A program made the translations under genes and the position numbers. A model generated the notes under the pieces. It searched no databases and had not been told where the DNA came from. It saw only the letters and a list, made by a program, of their open reading frames with translations. Of a stretch of DNA of 64,000 nt, positions 29,334 to 39,526 are shown piece after piece. The DNA comes from Eurosta solidaginis (taxonomy: Eukaryota > Arthropoda > Insecta > Diptera > Tephritidae). The stretch's first letter is position 1, and each line of letters begins with the position of its first letter. The stretch is taken from contig NC_090319.1 of the NCBI RefSeq assembly GCF_040869045.1, positions 225,036,490-225,100,489 of the forward strand. Direction: 5' to 3'.

Positions 29334-30540
29334 ATGGGTATCAAATAGAAGGTATTAAAGAGTATTTTATTTTATTGACACTAGAATGTGTTTGTAAGAT
29401 ATGGGTATGAAATGAATGGTGTTAATGAGTATTTTAAAACAGAGGGGGCCTTAGTTTTATTGGTGGACGCCTTTTCCAGATATCGCCATAAAGGTGGATA
29501 AGGGGTGAGACTAGAATATGTTTGTACGATATGGGAATAAAATAAAAGCTGTTAATGAGTATTTTAAAAGGGAGTGGGTCTTAGTTCTATAGGTGGACGC
29601 CTTTTCGAGATATCGCCATAGATGTGGACCGGGGGTGACTTTAGAATTTGTTTGTACGATATGGGTATCAAATGAAAGGTTTTAGCGAGTATTTTAAAAG
29701 GGAGTGGGCCTTAGTTCAATAGGTCGACGCCTTTTTGAGATGTCGCCATAAAGGTGGACCAGGGGTAACTCTAGAATGTGCTTGTAAGATATGGGTATCA
29801 AATGAAAGGTGTTAATAAGTATTTTAAAAGGGAGTGGGCCTTGTATCTATAGGTGGACATCTTTTCGAGATATCGCCATAAATGTGAACCAGGGGTGACT
29901 CTAGAATGTGCTTGTATGATGTGGGTATCAAATGAAAGGTTAATGAGTATTTTAAAAGGGAGTGGGCCTTAGTTCTCTAGGTGGACGGCTTTTCGAGATA
30001 ACGCCATAAAGGTGGACCAGGGGTGACTCTATAATGTGTTTGTACGATATGGGTATCAAATTAAAGGTATTAAGGGGGGGTTTGGCGGCCACCGTGGTGT
30101 GATGTTAACGTCACCGTATGCCCTGGGTTCACACCCCGGGCAAAGCAACATCAAAATTTTAGAAAAAAGGTTTTCAATTAGAAGAAAAATTTTCTAAGCG
30201 GGGTCGCCCCTCAGCAGTGTTTGGCAAGTGCTCCGGGTGTATTTCTGCCATGAAATGCTCTTAGTGAAAACTCATCTGTCTTGCAGATACCGTTCGGAGT
30301 CGGCATAAAACATGTAGGACCCGTCCGGCCAATTTGTAGGGAAAATCAAGAGGAGGACGACGTAAATTGGAAGCGAAGCTCGGCCTTAGATCTCTTCGGA
30401 GGTTATCGCGCCTTACATTTATTTATTTTTAATGAGGGTTTTAAAAGGGTGTAGCCCTTAGTTGTATATGTGAAGGCGTTTTCGAGATATCGACCAAAAT
30501 GGGGACCAGGGTGACCCAGAACATTATCTGTCGGGTACCG
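29334..30540. repeat. 130-bp tandem repeat array, interrupted by a SINE
   Basis: The marker atgggta(t) recurs at 29401, 29531, 29661, 29791, 29921 and 30049, giving a period of 130 bp (last interval 128). Each unit holds gagtattttaaaagggagtg, ggtggacgccttttcgagat and atcgccataaaggtgga. The array resumes after the SINE at about 30,430 and fades near 30,540. Confidence 0.9.
30083..30430 (+). mobile_element. tRNA-derived SINE, copy 2
   Basis: It begins ggcggccaccgtggtgtgat, has the box-B-like gggttcacacccc, the shared body (gcggggtcgcccctcagcag, cggagtcggcataaaacatg, ggttatcgcgccttacattt) and a short attta-type tail. It is inserted in the 130-bp array of the composite repeat. The target duplication is not clear; TTAA-like bases flank both sides. 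Its head has lost about 17 bp present in copy 1. Confidence 0.8.
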
Positions 30541-32165
30541 CAAATTTATTTATATATGTAATACCACGAACAGTATTCCTGCAAAATTCCAAGGGCTTTT
30601 GATTTCACCCTGCAAAACTTTTTCAATTTCTTCTGCTTAATATGGTAGGTGTCACACCAATTTTTTTTTTTCATTTTTCGTAATTTTCGATATCGAAAAA
30701 GTGGGCGTAGTCATAGTCGGATTTCGGCCATTTTTTATACCAAGATAAAGTGAGTTTAAATAAGTACGTGAACAAAGTTTAGTAAAGATATATCGATTTG
30801 TGCTCAAGTTATCGTGTTAACGGCCGAGCGGAAGGACAGACGGTCGACTGTGTATTAATACTGGGCGCGGCTTTAACAGATTTCGTCCATTTTCACAGAA
30901 AACAGTTATCGTCATAGAATCTATGCCCCTACTAAATTTCACAAGGATTGCTAAATATTTGTTCGACTTATGGCATTAACAGTATTGTAGACATATTAAC
31001 TGAAAAGGGGCGAAGCCACGCCCATTTTGAATTTTTTTTATATTTTTGTATTTTGTTTTAATTTACTTATATACTGTAAAAATATTCAATTTTTTGTTAA
31101 AATTTGACTTTTAATTTTTTTTTTTAAGTGGGCGTGTTCTTCATCCGATGTTGCTAATTTTTATTTAGCACATACATAGTAATAGTAGTAACGTTCCTGC
31201 CAAATTTCATCATGATACCTTCAACAACTGCCCAATTACAGATTGCAAAACTTTCAAATTACCTTCTTTAAACGTGGGCGGCGCTCATTATCCAAAGTTT
31301 TACTAATTTTCTATTCTGCGTCACAAGGTCAACCCATCCGTCTGTGGTAATGAATTATCGCATTTTTTCGGTTTTTCGAAATTTTCGATATCGAAACAGT
31401 GAGCGTGGATACAGTCCAATATCGTTCATTTTAAATAGCGATCTGAGGTGAGTACCCAGGAACCTACATACCAAATTTCATCAAGATACCTCAAGATTTA
31501 CTCAAGTTATCGTGTTAACGGACAGACGGACGGACGGACATGGCTCAATCAAATTTTTTTTTTCGATACTGATGATTTTGATACGTGGAAGTCTATTTAT
31601 CCTTTATACCTGTACAACCAACCGTTATCCAATCAAAGTTAATATACTCTGTGTGCAAAGCACGCTGAGTATGACAAGTTTTGAAAGCTTACCACAAATC
31701 GAAAAAAAAAATAAAATTTGCGAACATATCGCAGTTATGAATAAGCATATCTATTGTCATATTACAAAAATGTATTTAAAAAGTACTTAAAATGTAGAGC
31801 TTAGAAAACCTCTGAAGAAAACTTATAACCACCGTCTTATGCTGTTTTATCGATAAAATATTTAAATATGATGCTCTGGAAATTTTTATCGAATAGCGAA
31901 TTCCTTAAAGACAGAGGAATGGAGTTCCATAGCCTAACACCGTTTACAAAAAAACCTGGAATTAAATTCTGACAATATTAAACTCGAGCCACGAGTGCTT
32001 TTGGAAAACCTAAGCTTTTCATATAGATATTCCGATTTTTGTTGACAAGCAATTTAAACATATAAATACAATTACGAGCATTAATGAAGGTTTTTAGGTC
32101 ACATCCAAGAAAGGAGTATCTCAACGTGGATAAGTGATCGAATTTCTTTAAGCCGTGAACATTAA

Positions 32166-32452
32166 CCTGGGTCGATATCACGCCATTGATTTTTCGATAG
32201 GATTTGGGCTCAGGAAAAAATGTTCCACTACGCATACCCAAAAAAATAATTTTCAAACCTGCAAAAAAAACTGTTGTAAAACCGTTTTTTTGAAAAAAAA
32301 AATATTTATTGGGTTTCGGGGAGTGTTTTGGTCGAAAAATTGACCCTTTCGCCATTTTTTTGCAGGTTTGAAAATTATTTTTTTGGGTATGCGTAGTAGA
32401 ACTATTTTTCCTGAGCCCAAATTCAATCGAAAAATCGATGGCGCGATATCGG
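32166..32452. mobile_element. TTAA-flanked MITE with ~97-bp inverted repeats
   Basis: The left arm from 32171 (cgatatcacgccattgattt) and the right arm to 32451 (reverse complement cgatatcgcgccatcgattt) match over about 97 bp at roughly 90 percent by eye, leaving about 85 bp between them. TTAA stands at 32162-32165 and 32453-32456, and the ends read CC...GG. A TTAA duplication is the hallmark of piggyBac-type transposition, so a piggyBac-mobilised MITE is the best guess. There is no coding capacity. Confidence 0.75.
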
Positions 32453-32470
32453 TTAATAAATCGATCCAGT

Positions 32471-33599
32471 CTAGTGAACATACCTAGCGGCAAAGTTTAA
32501 AGCAACATAGAGTTTGTGAAGAAAACGTAGGTCCACTTTACTGTATACTACCTCAAAGTAAGTAATGAGAGGAACAATCAAATTCAAAACAAGCTTATTT
32601 TTTGTGTCTGAGAGTACAAAACGCGAGGAGGTTCTTAAGCACCGCAAATTAAAGTAAATTTTTCCCATAACTTCATTGATGTGGTCCTCAGAGCACAGCC
32701 TAAAATTGATAGTGAAACTCAGATTTCTCACTTTCTCGACCACTTGAAGCTTTTTAGAACCAATATAAAGGTGAGGGATATCAGAAAGCCGGATATTATC
32801 TTTGTATATTGGAAGCACAAACGATTTTTTTCGATTAGGGACAGGAGGTTTACGGTGGACCACTAAAGAATTAGTCGCAAGTCCTCATTAAGCCTGAAAG
32901 CTAAATCCTCTACCATACCAATATGATTCGATAAGTATAATTGAACATCATCAGCATATGCGTGTAATCGAACGTGAGAGCAGGTGTTGAAAATATCATT
33001 TAAAAACATACTGAAGAGAAGAGGACCTAGGGTGGAGCCCTGTGGCACTCCGGAACTAGATTCACCTTCGTCTGAATATATGTTGCCGACTTTAACTTTT
33101 TGCGTTCTGTCACTTAAGTAACTTCTTAGGAGCTTTACAGCACCTTCATCGAATTCAAAGTAGTTTACAAGTTTTGGACAGAGCAGGTTATGGTTGTCAT
33201 AATCAAACGCCTTGGAGAAATCGAGAAGGCACAAAAAGGTAAGATGCCCGCGGTCAAACTCCTGAAGGACTTCATCCAGCACTTCGACAACAGCTTCGAC
33301 AAGAGGGTTAACAATAGCTACTTTCCATGCGGAGGGAAAGTGGATGTAGTGAAACAATGGTTTTCAAGATGCGTAATACAGCTTAAAGTATTGGGTGAGA
33401 TTATGTTATTAAATTTGATTTGGATACCATCGGTACCTATCGCATTCGACTTAATGCTGTAAATGCACTTCGCAACATCGGGTTCCCCAACCGCTGCGAA
33501 CTGAAACTTTCTTGTAGGCAAAAAACTGGAAGAGGTATTGACAGATACTGAGTATGTTAGAGTCAAGAAAACAGGTAGTCTCGGAACAAGGCGGTACAC
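32471..33599 (-). pseudogene. Reverse transcriptase of non-LTR element C, broken
   Basis: Frames 33318-33599, 32863-33357 and 32471-32863 follow one another. They show N-A-I-G-T-D-G-I-Q-I, then L-L-D-F-S-K-A-F-D-Y-D-N-H, G-V-P-Q-G-S-T-L-G-P-L-L and the catalytic Y-A-D-D in H-A-Y-A-D-D-V-Q-L-Y. Then comes the thumb (L-V-L-N-L-I-V-P-L-I-T-Y). The fingers carry a deletion: between the K-V-A-I-V-N-P segment and the D-F-S-K-A-F block the usual F-R-P-I-S region is missing. Not functional. Confidence 0.75.
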
Positions 33600-33851
33600 C
33601 TAACCTTCTCAAATTGGACCATTACTTTTTGGGGGGTAGATCAGTGTTGAATTTACCGCAGTAAAATCTCTTTTTCGCTAACAGAACAGTAGAAGAAGCT
33701 TTACTCCGAGCCGGTGACAATCAAAACATCCAAAAAACTCGGACGCGTATTACAAGAAAAACGGGTAGGAATTATCGTGTTAACAATAAACATACCAACA
33801 GAGGCGATAATGTCGAGAAATTGGTCAAAGTAGAGCCGAGAGTTAAAAGAT

Positions 33852-34234
33852 CTATATATTAATACGCTAACAAAATTTCCATACAATCAATTGACAGGCT
33901 GTTTCGCATACTTGCATACGTAAAATCATATAAAAGTTATATGAATCGATTCGTATTGATCAGCGGCAGTGCATAGGCCTATCTTTGTTAACAAATATTA
34001 CTCTATTTGTTTATAATTAATAGAAAAAGTTTTTTGTAAATTCGAAAATCTGTGCAACTATCGAAATTGCCATCTGTAGGACGCATTATGTTCACAAACC
34101 CTCCTGAGTACATAGCTCCAAATTCTCAATTGTTCCATTGCTCAAATGTTTCATCTCTACGTATGTATATATTTGTACACGCCAAACGGTGAGAGAACTA
34201 CTGCTTCGCTCATTTTCTGTTGAAATAAAATATT
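33852..34234. repeat. Repeat E, copy 1 (about 383 bp)
   Basis: It starts ctatatattaatacgctaac and ends tgttgaaataaaatatt. The same sequence is found in two pieces at 34823-34976 and 43984-44226, separated by the Penelope-like block, with only a few percent difference. The nature of E is unknown; it has no frame, and its end (AATAAAATATT) could be a polyadenylation signal. Confidence 0.75.
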
Positions 34235-34822
34235 GTTTCCAATTACCTATATTTGTTTGTAACAAAATCTTTAAAAAATTGTTCTAAAATAATTGTTAGC
34301 GCACAAAAAAACTTTAAAGAGAACTAATAACTTAACCGGCCTATTTTTTTGGACAAATTTTACTTACACGTAAAAGCATAGGTCTTTATTTAACAGATTC
34401 TTTGTTTTTCATTTTAGGTGCTTTAAAAAAAAATACATCAGAAATAATGAGTCAACTTTTGTTCAAACTCACTAAATTTATTTATTTATAACAATTAATT
34501 GCAATTTGACCCAAATTTTTTTTTGCATTTCCAGATTTTATGCTCATTTTAGATATAGCACATCATATAGTGAACAAAAAATAAATAAATTTGCTACAAA
34601 GATATTACATTAAAATGTGTATATTGTCTTTTATGCTAATTTATTTTGATATTTCTTATTTGATTTTATTATATTACCTTTATTTCAACTTAGTTTATTA
34701 TTATTTAAATGCAACTTCATTGAATCGGAAAATTTCACGTTGTATATTAAACGAAAAAAACGGCCCAAAAACGTTTTCGATTTTAGGTCGAAATATTGCA
34801 TAGGCAGTATATTACCCACTAT
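34235..34822. other. AT-rich spacer between the two E repeats
   Basis: About 75 percent A+T by eye. A 70-codon frame at 34591-34803 is hydrophobic and low complexity and I do not regard it as a gene. Nothing else is seen. Confidence 0.4.
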
Positions 34823-34976
34823 CTATATATTAATACGCTAACAAAATTTCCATACAATCAATTGACAGGCTGTTTCGCATACTTAGCATACGTAAAATCA
34901 TATAAAAGTTATACGAATCGATTCGTATTGATCAGCCGCAGTGCATAGGCCTATCTTTGTTAACAAATATTACTAT
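34823..34976. repeat. Repeat E, copy 2, left part
   Basis: It matches 33852-34000. It ends in caaatattactat (34964-34976), which is repeated at 43984-43996 on the other side of the Penelope-like block, where the remainder of E continues. Confidence 0.8.
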
Positions 34977-35026
34977 GATGTATATTGGAACGATTTTCCG
35001 TCATCCCTTGTCAAATTTAGTTTTGA

Positions 35027-35063
35027 GACAAACCGGTTTCGGCGTTGTGCCATCATCAGTGTC
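35027..35063 (-). ncRNA. Hammerhead ribozyme motif, pseudo-LTR of copy 1
   Basis: Read on the minus strand: stem I GACA, core CTGATGA, stem II T-GGC-ACAAC-GCC, core GAAA, palindromic stem III ACCGGT, a T as cleavage position, and stem I closing TGTC. All conserved core bases are present. Hammerheads in pseudo-LTRs are established for Penelope-like elements. The short palindromic stem III suggests it works as a dimer. The unpaired T before stem II is a departure from the textbook core. Confidence 0.75.
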
Positions 35064-35204
35064 GATTTTCGTTCTGATCTGTTGTTGTCATTTGTCCTGT
35101 ATTTATAGTTCGTAGGTATATGAGCAGGTATTGTCAAATTGATGCTTGTGTATATTTAGTTATGTGTATGTGTTGTGTGTTCGTTCAGAACCGAGGGTGG
35201 TTTA

Positions 35205-37967
35205 CTAATCGATTTGTGTGGCTGACTGGGGTAGGTAGAAATCTGTGATTTTAGTCGTTTGACCTTCTTTGTCGGTTTTTTGTTTTGGTGTGTTAATTTT
35301 TTTGTGTTTATTTGTTGTTGTGCGTTTGTCTGTTGTACCTGTGTGATTAAGTTGTTTCCTGTAAACAAGTTTTAAAGGCTCGAATATTGTGTCAGAAATG
35401 GTGTTTATCTGTTCGTTTATTATTCTACCGTCGAATGTTTTCTGTTTGTAGATTTCCATGTTTTCGAGTACGTTAAGACGTCGGCCCTTTTCTTGTATGT
35501 GAAGAACCCTAACTGTTTTATTGATGTTTGCTGGGGAACATTCATTCTCGACCATGTGATTCGCGAAGTTAGACTCGGGTATAATGTTTGGATTCCGTAT
35601 TTTTTTGTTGTAATCTCTAATATGTTCTCTGAACCTCGTTCTTATTTGCCGTCCTGTTTGTCCTATGTAACTATGCTGGCATCCGCAGGTAAGCTTGTAT
35701 ACGCCGTGGCTGCTAAACGGATCCTCTGAGTTAATGTTAGTTCTTAGTTTTCGCCCTAGATTGTTCGATGTTTTGAATGCTGTGTTAATGTTGTATTTTT
35801 TAAAGAAATTTGCCAATTTATATGTTGCTTTTCCAGTATATGTCATAGTCGTCCAGCTATTATTTTCTTTTTCATTATTTCTTTTTGGTTCTCCATTTGT
35901 CCTTCTGAGCTTATCTACTAGTGCTTTTTTATATCCGTTGTTTGCAGCGATATTATATATGACCTCAAGTTCTCTCTTATATGCCTCTCGTGTAAGAGGT
36001 GTTCTTTCAAGTCTATGTACCAAGTGCCTTAATGCTGCATTTTTATGATGTTGAGGGTGATTTGAGGTATTGTGTATTATTGTGTCGGTGGCCGTTGACT
36101 TTCTATATATGTCATAGTTAAATCTTTTGGCTTCTTTATCAATATTTATCGTGAGGTCTAGATAGTTGATTCCTCCGTCTTTTTCGGTTTCCATTGTAAA
36201 TTTTATATTGCCGTGCTGTTTGTTGAGGTACTCCAGTACGAGCTCTTCGTTATTAGTAGTTAAAACGCATATTATGTCATCCACGTATCTAGCATAAAAT
36301 GACACGCCTAATTTGGAATTCAGCTCCTGTATGTACTTTTCTTCCAGATTTTGCATGAACACTTCCATAAGAATTGCTGATGTGGGGCTTCCCATTCCAA
36401 GACCGTTTGTTTGTCTATATATTTTATTGTTGAATTTAAAATAGTTTTGACGTAAAGTGGTTTTTAGCGTATTTGTGATTTGCATACTTTTCACTTTGTT
36501 TTTTGTGTTGTGAACTATTGTTGAGCTAACTATGTCCAAAGTCTCCGATAGTGGTATAGATGGGTATAGATCTTTTATGTCAAAAGATACCAATTTGCTG
36601 TTTCTTGTTAGCTCTACGGTCTCGAGTCTCTCTATTAGTTCTGTTGTGTTAGCTATTGCATATTCGTTCCTTAGCTCCAGAGTGTCTATCAAGATCGTTT
36701 TTAAATATTTGGACAGTTTGTAACATGGTGCCGATTTAAAATTAATGATGGGCCTCATTGGCGTGTCCGGCTTGTGGATTTTTGGTAGCGCAACCAGTGG
36801 AGGAGCCGAAGGGTTCATTTGGACCAATCTATGTGCCATGTTAGAATCTACTATATTTGTTGCATTTTTTATAGCAACTTTGATTTGTTTTTGGTATTCA
36901 TCTGTGAGATCCTCTCTCATTCTACGACATTTCATTTCCTCTATGAGATCCTCGGTTTTGGATATATATTGCACTTTTTCGATTAGCACAGTGGTGTTTC
37001 CTTTGTCCGCTTTCGTTGTGACAATATTGTTTTTCCTTAGTTTATGCCGTAGATTCTTTATTGTTTTCTCCTCTGTATTCGGTTTTTGTCGTTCCTGTGC
37101 TTTCACCTCCTTTCTTATGATTTCCCTGCACATGTGTCTTGCGTGCTCCTGTTCTTCCTGTGGTATCAATGATATTGCGATCTCCGCATCTACAATCGCT
37201 TGCTCCGTTTTTCTTACTGTATTCTGGTCCATGATATTGTGCTTCAGGCCCTTTTCGAGAGGTTGTGCCTCTTCCTTGGTAATGGCCACTGTTGTGAGGT
37301 TAACGAACTTGTCATGAAACTGGTGAGTGTTTTGGTTTTGGTTACCCTCTCGTCGTCCTGCCAGCTTGTCCAATTTTCGGTTCAGCGACCTGTATTTTTG
37401 TTGTAGTTCCTGATCGACCTCTGTCTTAATGCGGTCGAAGCATTCCATTAATACAGTCGTAGGTAGTTGTTCTGCCAATCTTAAATGGATAGATAATAAC
37501 TCGGCATTTATCTCATCCTTCTTCGAGTATAAGCTTTCCAACTCATATTTTAAAAAATCCTTTTCCGCTTTTCTAACTGTTTTCCTGCTAGATTTGGTAT
37601 TTGCCTTTATTGTTATTTTTGCGAATTTCGGAGTAACATTCAATTCCAGGCATTGTTTGTTGAACCAAATGCTCGCCTTTGCTTTATATATTTTCAGTAG
37701 GCGTCGCTTGTAAATTGTTAGTAGTCCGTTCGCGTTCAAGTTAAAAGCCTGACAAGCAATAACTGACTTATCTTGTTTGGTTGATTTTCCGACAGGGTGG
37801 ATAAATGATGTATATTGGAACGATTTTCCGTCATCCCTTGTCAAATTTGGTTTTGAGACAAACCGGTTTCGGCGTTGTGCCATCATCAGTGTCGATTTTC
37901 GTTCTGATCTGTTGTTGTCATTTGTCCTGTATTTATAGTTCGTAGGTATATGAGCAGGTATTGTCAA
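35205..37967 (-). CDS. Penelope-like reverse transcriptase/GIY-YIG endonuclease, copy 1 (intact, 920 aa)
   Basis: This protein copies the element RNA and cuts the target. By residue: N-terminal PLE region with W-F-N-K-Q-C-L-E-L-N-V-T-P-K-F-A-K at about 101-117; K-A-D-K-G-N-T-T-V at 319-327; L-P-K-I-H-K-P at 394-400 and R-P-I-I-N at 405-409; S-F-D-I-K-D-L-Y-P-S at 461-470 with the first catalytic Asp; G-L-G-M-G-S-P-T-S at 522-530; catalytic Y-V-D-D at 561-564; N-Y-L-D-L at 601-605; and the nuclease with G-V-Y-K-L-T-C-G-C and Y-I-G-Q-T-G-R at 755-773. No stop or frameshift is present. The first 45 or so codons lie in the pseudo-LTR, and codons 28-36 overlap the hammerhead motif, so the true start is uncertain. 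Confidence 0.9.
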   Translation of the reverse strand: MTIPAHIPTNYKYRTNDNNRSERKSTLMMAQRRNRFVSKPNLTRDDGKSFQYTSFIHPVGKSTKQDKSVIACQAFNLNANGLLTIYKRRLLKIYKAKASIWFNKQCLELNVTPKFAKITIKANTKSSRKTVRKAEKDFLKYELESLYSKKDEINAELLSIHLRLAEQLPTTVLMECFDRIKTEVDQELQQKYRSLNRKLDKLAGRREGNQNQNTHQFHDKFVNLTTVAITKEEAQPLEKGLKHNIMDQNTVRKTEQAIVDAEIAISLIPQEEQEHARHMCREIIRKEVKAQERQKPNTEEKTIKNLRHKLRKNNIVTTKADKGNTTVLIEKVQYISKTEDLIEEMKCRRMREDLTDEYQKQIKVAIKNATNIVDSNMAHRLVQMNPSAPPLVALPKIHKPDTPMRPIINFKSAPCYKLSKYLKTILIDTLELRNEYAIANTTELIERLETVELTRNSKLVSFDIKDLYPSIPLSETLDIVSSTIVHNTKNKVKSMQITNTLKTTLRQNYFKFNNKIYRQTNGLGMGSPTSAILMEVFMQNLEEKYIQELNSKLGVSFYARYVDDIICVLTTNNEELVLEYLNKQHGNIKFTMETEKDGGINYLDLTINIDKEAKRFNYDIYRKSTATDTIIHNTSNHPQHHKNAALRHLVHRLERTPLTREAYKRELEVIYNIAANNGYKKALVDKLRRTNGEPKRNNEKENNSWTTMTYTGKATYKLANFFKKYNINTAFKTSNNLGRKLRTNINSEDPFSSHGVYKLTCGCQHSYIGQTGRQIRTRFREHIRDYNKKIRNPNIIPESNFANHMVENECSPANINKTVRVLHIQEKGRRLNVLENMEIYKQKTFDGRIINEQINTISDTIFEPLKLVYRKQLNHTGTTDKRTTTNKHKKINTPKQKTDKEGQTTKITDFYLPQSATQID
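37857..37893 (-). ncRNA. Hammerhead ribozyme motif, pseudo-LTR shared by copies 1 and 2
   Basis: Identical to the motif at 35027-35063, one tandem period (2830 bp) away. A transcript running from copy 2 into copy 1 would carry two ribozymes and could be cut into unit-length RNA of 2830 bases. Confidence 0.75.
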
Positions 37968-38034
37968 ATTGATGCTTGTGTATATTTAGTTATGTGTATG
38001 TGTTGTGTATTCGTTCAGAACCGAGGGTGGTTTA

Positions 38035-39526
38035 CTAATCGATTTGTGTGGCTGACTGGGGTAGGTAGAAATCTGTGATTTTAGTCGTTTGACCTTCTTT
38101 GTCGGTTTTTTGTTTTGGTGTGTTAATTGTTTTGTGTTTATTTGTTGTTGTGCGTTTGTCTGTTGTACCTGTGTGATTAAGTTGTTTCCTGTAAACAAGT
38201 TTTAAAGGCTCGAATATTGTGTCAGAAATGGTGTTTATCTGTTCGTTTATTATTCTACCGTCGAATGTTTTCTGTTTGTAGATTTCCATGTTTTCGAGTA
38301 CGTTAAGACGTCGGCCCTTTTCTTGTATGTGAAGAACCCTAACTGTTTTATTGATGTTTGCTGGGGAACATTCATTCTCGACCATGTGATTCGCGAAGTT
38401 AGACTCGGGTATAATGTTTGGATTCCGTATTTTTTTGTTGTAATCTCTAATATGTTCTCTGAACCTCGTTCTTATTTGCCGTCCTGTTTGTCCTATGTAA
38501 CTATGCTGGCATCCGCAGGTAAGCTTGTATACGCCGTGGCTGCTAAACGGATCCTCTGAGTTAATGTTAGTTCTTAGTTTTCGCCCTAGATTGTTCGATG
38601 TTTTGAATGCTGTGTTAATGTTGTATTTTTTAAAGAAATTTGCCAATTTATATGTTGCTTTTCCAGTATATGTCATAGTCGTCCAGCTATTATTTTCTTT
38701 TTCATTATTTCTTTTTGGTTCTCCATTTGTCCTTCTGAGCTTATCTACTAGTGCTTTTTTATATCCGTTGTTTGCAGCGATATTATATATGACCTCAAGT
38801 TCTCTCTTATATGCCTCTCGTGTAAGAGGTGTTCTTTCAAGTCTATGTACCAAGTGCCTTAATGCTGCATTTTTATGATGTTGAGGGTGATTTGAGGTAT
38901 TGTGTATTATTGTGTCGGTGGCCGTTGACTTTCTATATATGTCATAGTTAAATCTTTTGGCTTCTTTATCAATATTTATCGTGAGGTCTAGATAGTTGAT
39001 TCCTCCGTCTTTTTCGGTTTCCATTGTAAATTTTATATTGCCGTGCTGTTTGTTGAGGTACTCCAGTACGAGCTCTTCGTTATTAGTAGTTAAAACGCAT
39101 ATTATGTCATCCACGTATCTAGCATAAAATGACACGCCTAATTTGGAATTCAGCTCCTGTATGTACTTTTCTTCCAGATTTTGCATGAACACTTCCATAA
39201 GAATTGCTGATGTGGGGCTTCCCATTCCAAGACCGTTTGTTTGTCTATATATTTTATTGTTGAATTTAAAATAGTTTTGACGTAAAGTGGTTCTTAGCGT
39301 ATTTGTGATTTGCATACTTTTCACTTTGTTTTTTGTGTTGTGAACTATTGTTGAGCTAACTATGTCCAAAGTCTCCGATAGTGGTATAGATGGGTATAGA
39401 TCTTTTATGTCAAAAGATACCAATTTGCTGTTTCTTGTTAGCTCTACGGTCTCGAGTCTCTCTATTAGTTCTGTTGTGTTAGCTATTGCATATTCGTTCC
39501 TTAGCTCCAGAGTGTCTATCAAGATC
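38035..39526 (-). CDS. Penelope-like RT/endonuclease, copy 2, 5'-truncated
   Basis: An open frame of 495 codons corresponds to residues 426-920 of copy 1. It keeps the S-F-D-I-K-D-L-Y-P-S block, Y-V-D-D and the GIY-YIG domain, but lacks the N-terminal region and fingers. The apparent start at 39522 is an internal methionine. It joins copy 1 tail to head through a shared pseudo-LTR, and copy 3 at the inversion point 39526. Confidence 0.85.

Larger units (their letters stand above)
29195..31685. mobile_element. Dispersed composite repeat with internal 130-bp array, class not resolved
   Basis: The left end (caagtaaggaaggctaagat, then catactcagctgag) and right end (gcacgctgagtatgacaagt) share CATACTCAGC in inverted orientation, suggesting one unit of about 2.5 kb with short inverted ends. 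Internal modules alternate a GTGGGCGT/GCCACGCCC motif with ccaaatttcatcaagatacc-type segments (30,690-31,530). The acggacagacggacgg run near 31,520 lies before the right end. No transposase is present. I recognise the type as a frequent intergenic repeat of higher flies but cannot assign the transposon class. Confidence 0.55.
31790..33890 (-). mobile_element. Non-LTR element C (CR1/L2 group), degenerate
   Basis: Right to left: a piece of endonuclease (33701-33860, with P-T-R-F-S-C-N-T-R-P-S-F-L-D-V-L), a polymerase in several frames, a connection domain (about 32,020-32,160 with K-K-F-D-H-L-S-T, and 32,471 leftward) and a 3' region to about 31,790. A 287-bp MITE splits the connection domain. 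It is related to family A in layout and motif spelling but has diverged well beyond it. Confidence 0.75.
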
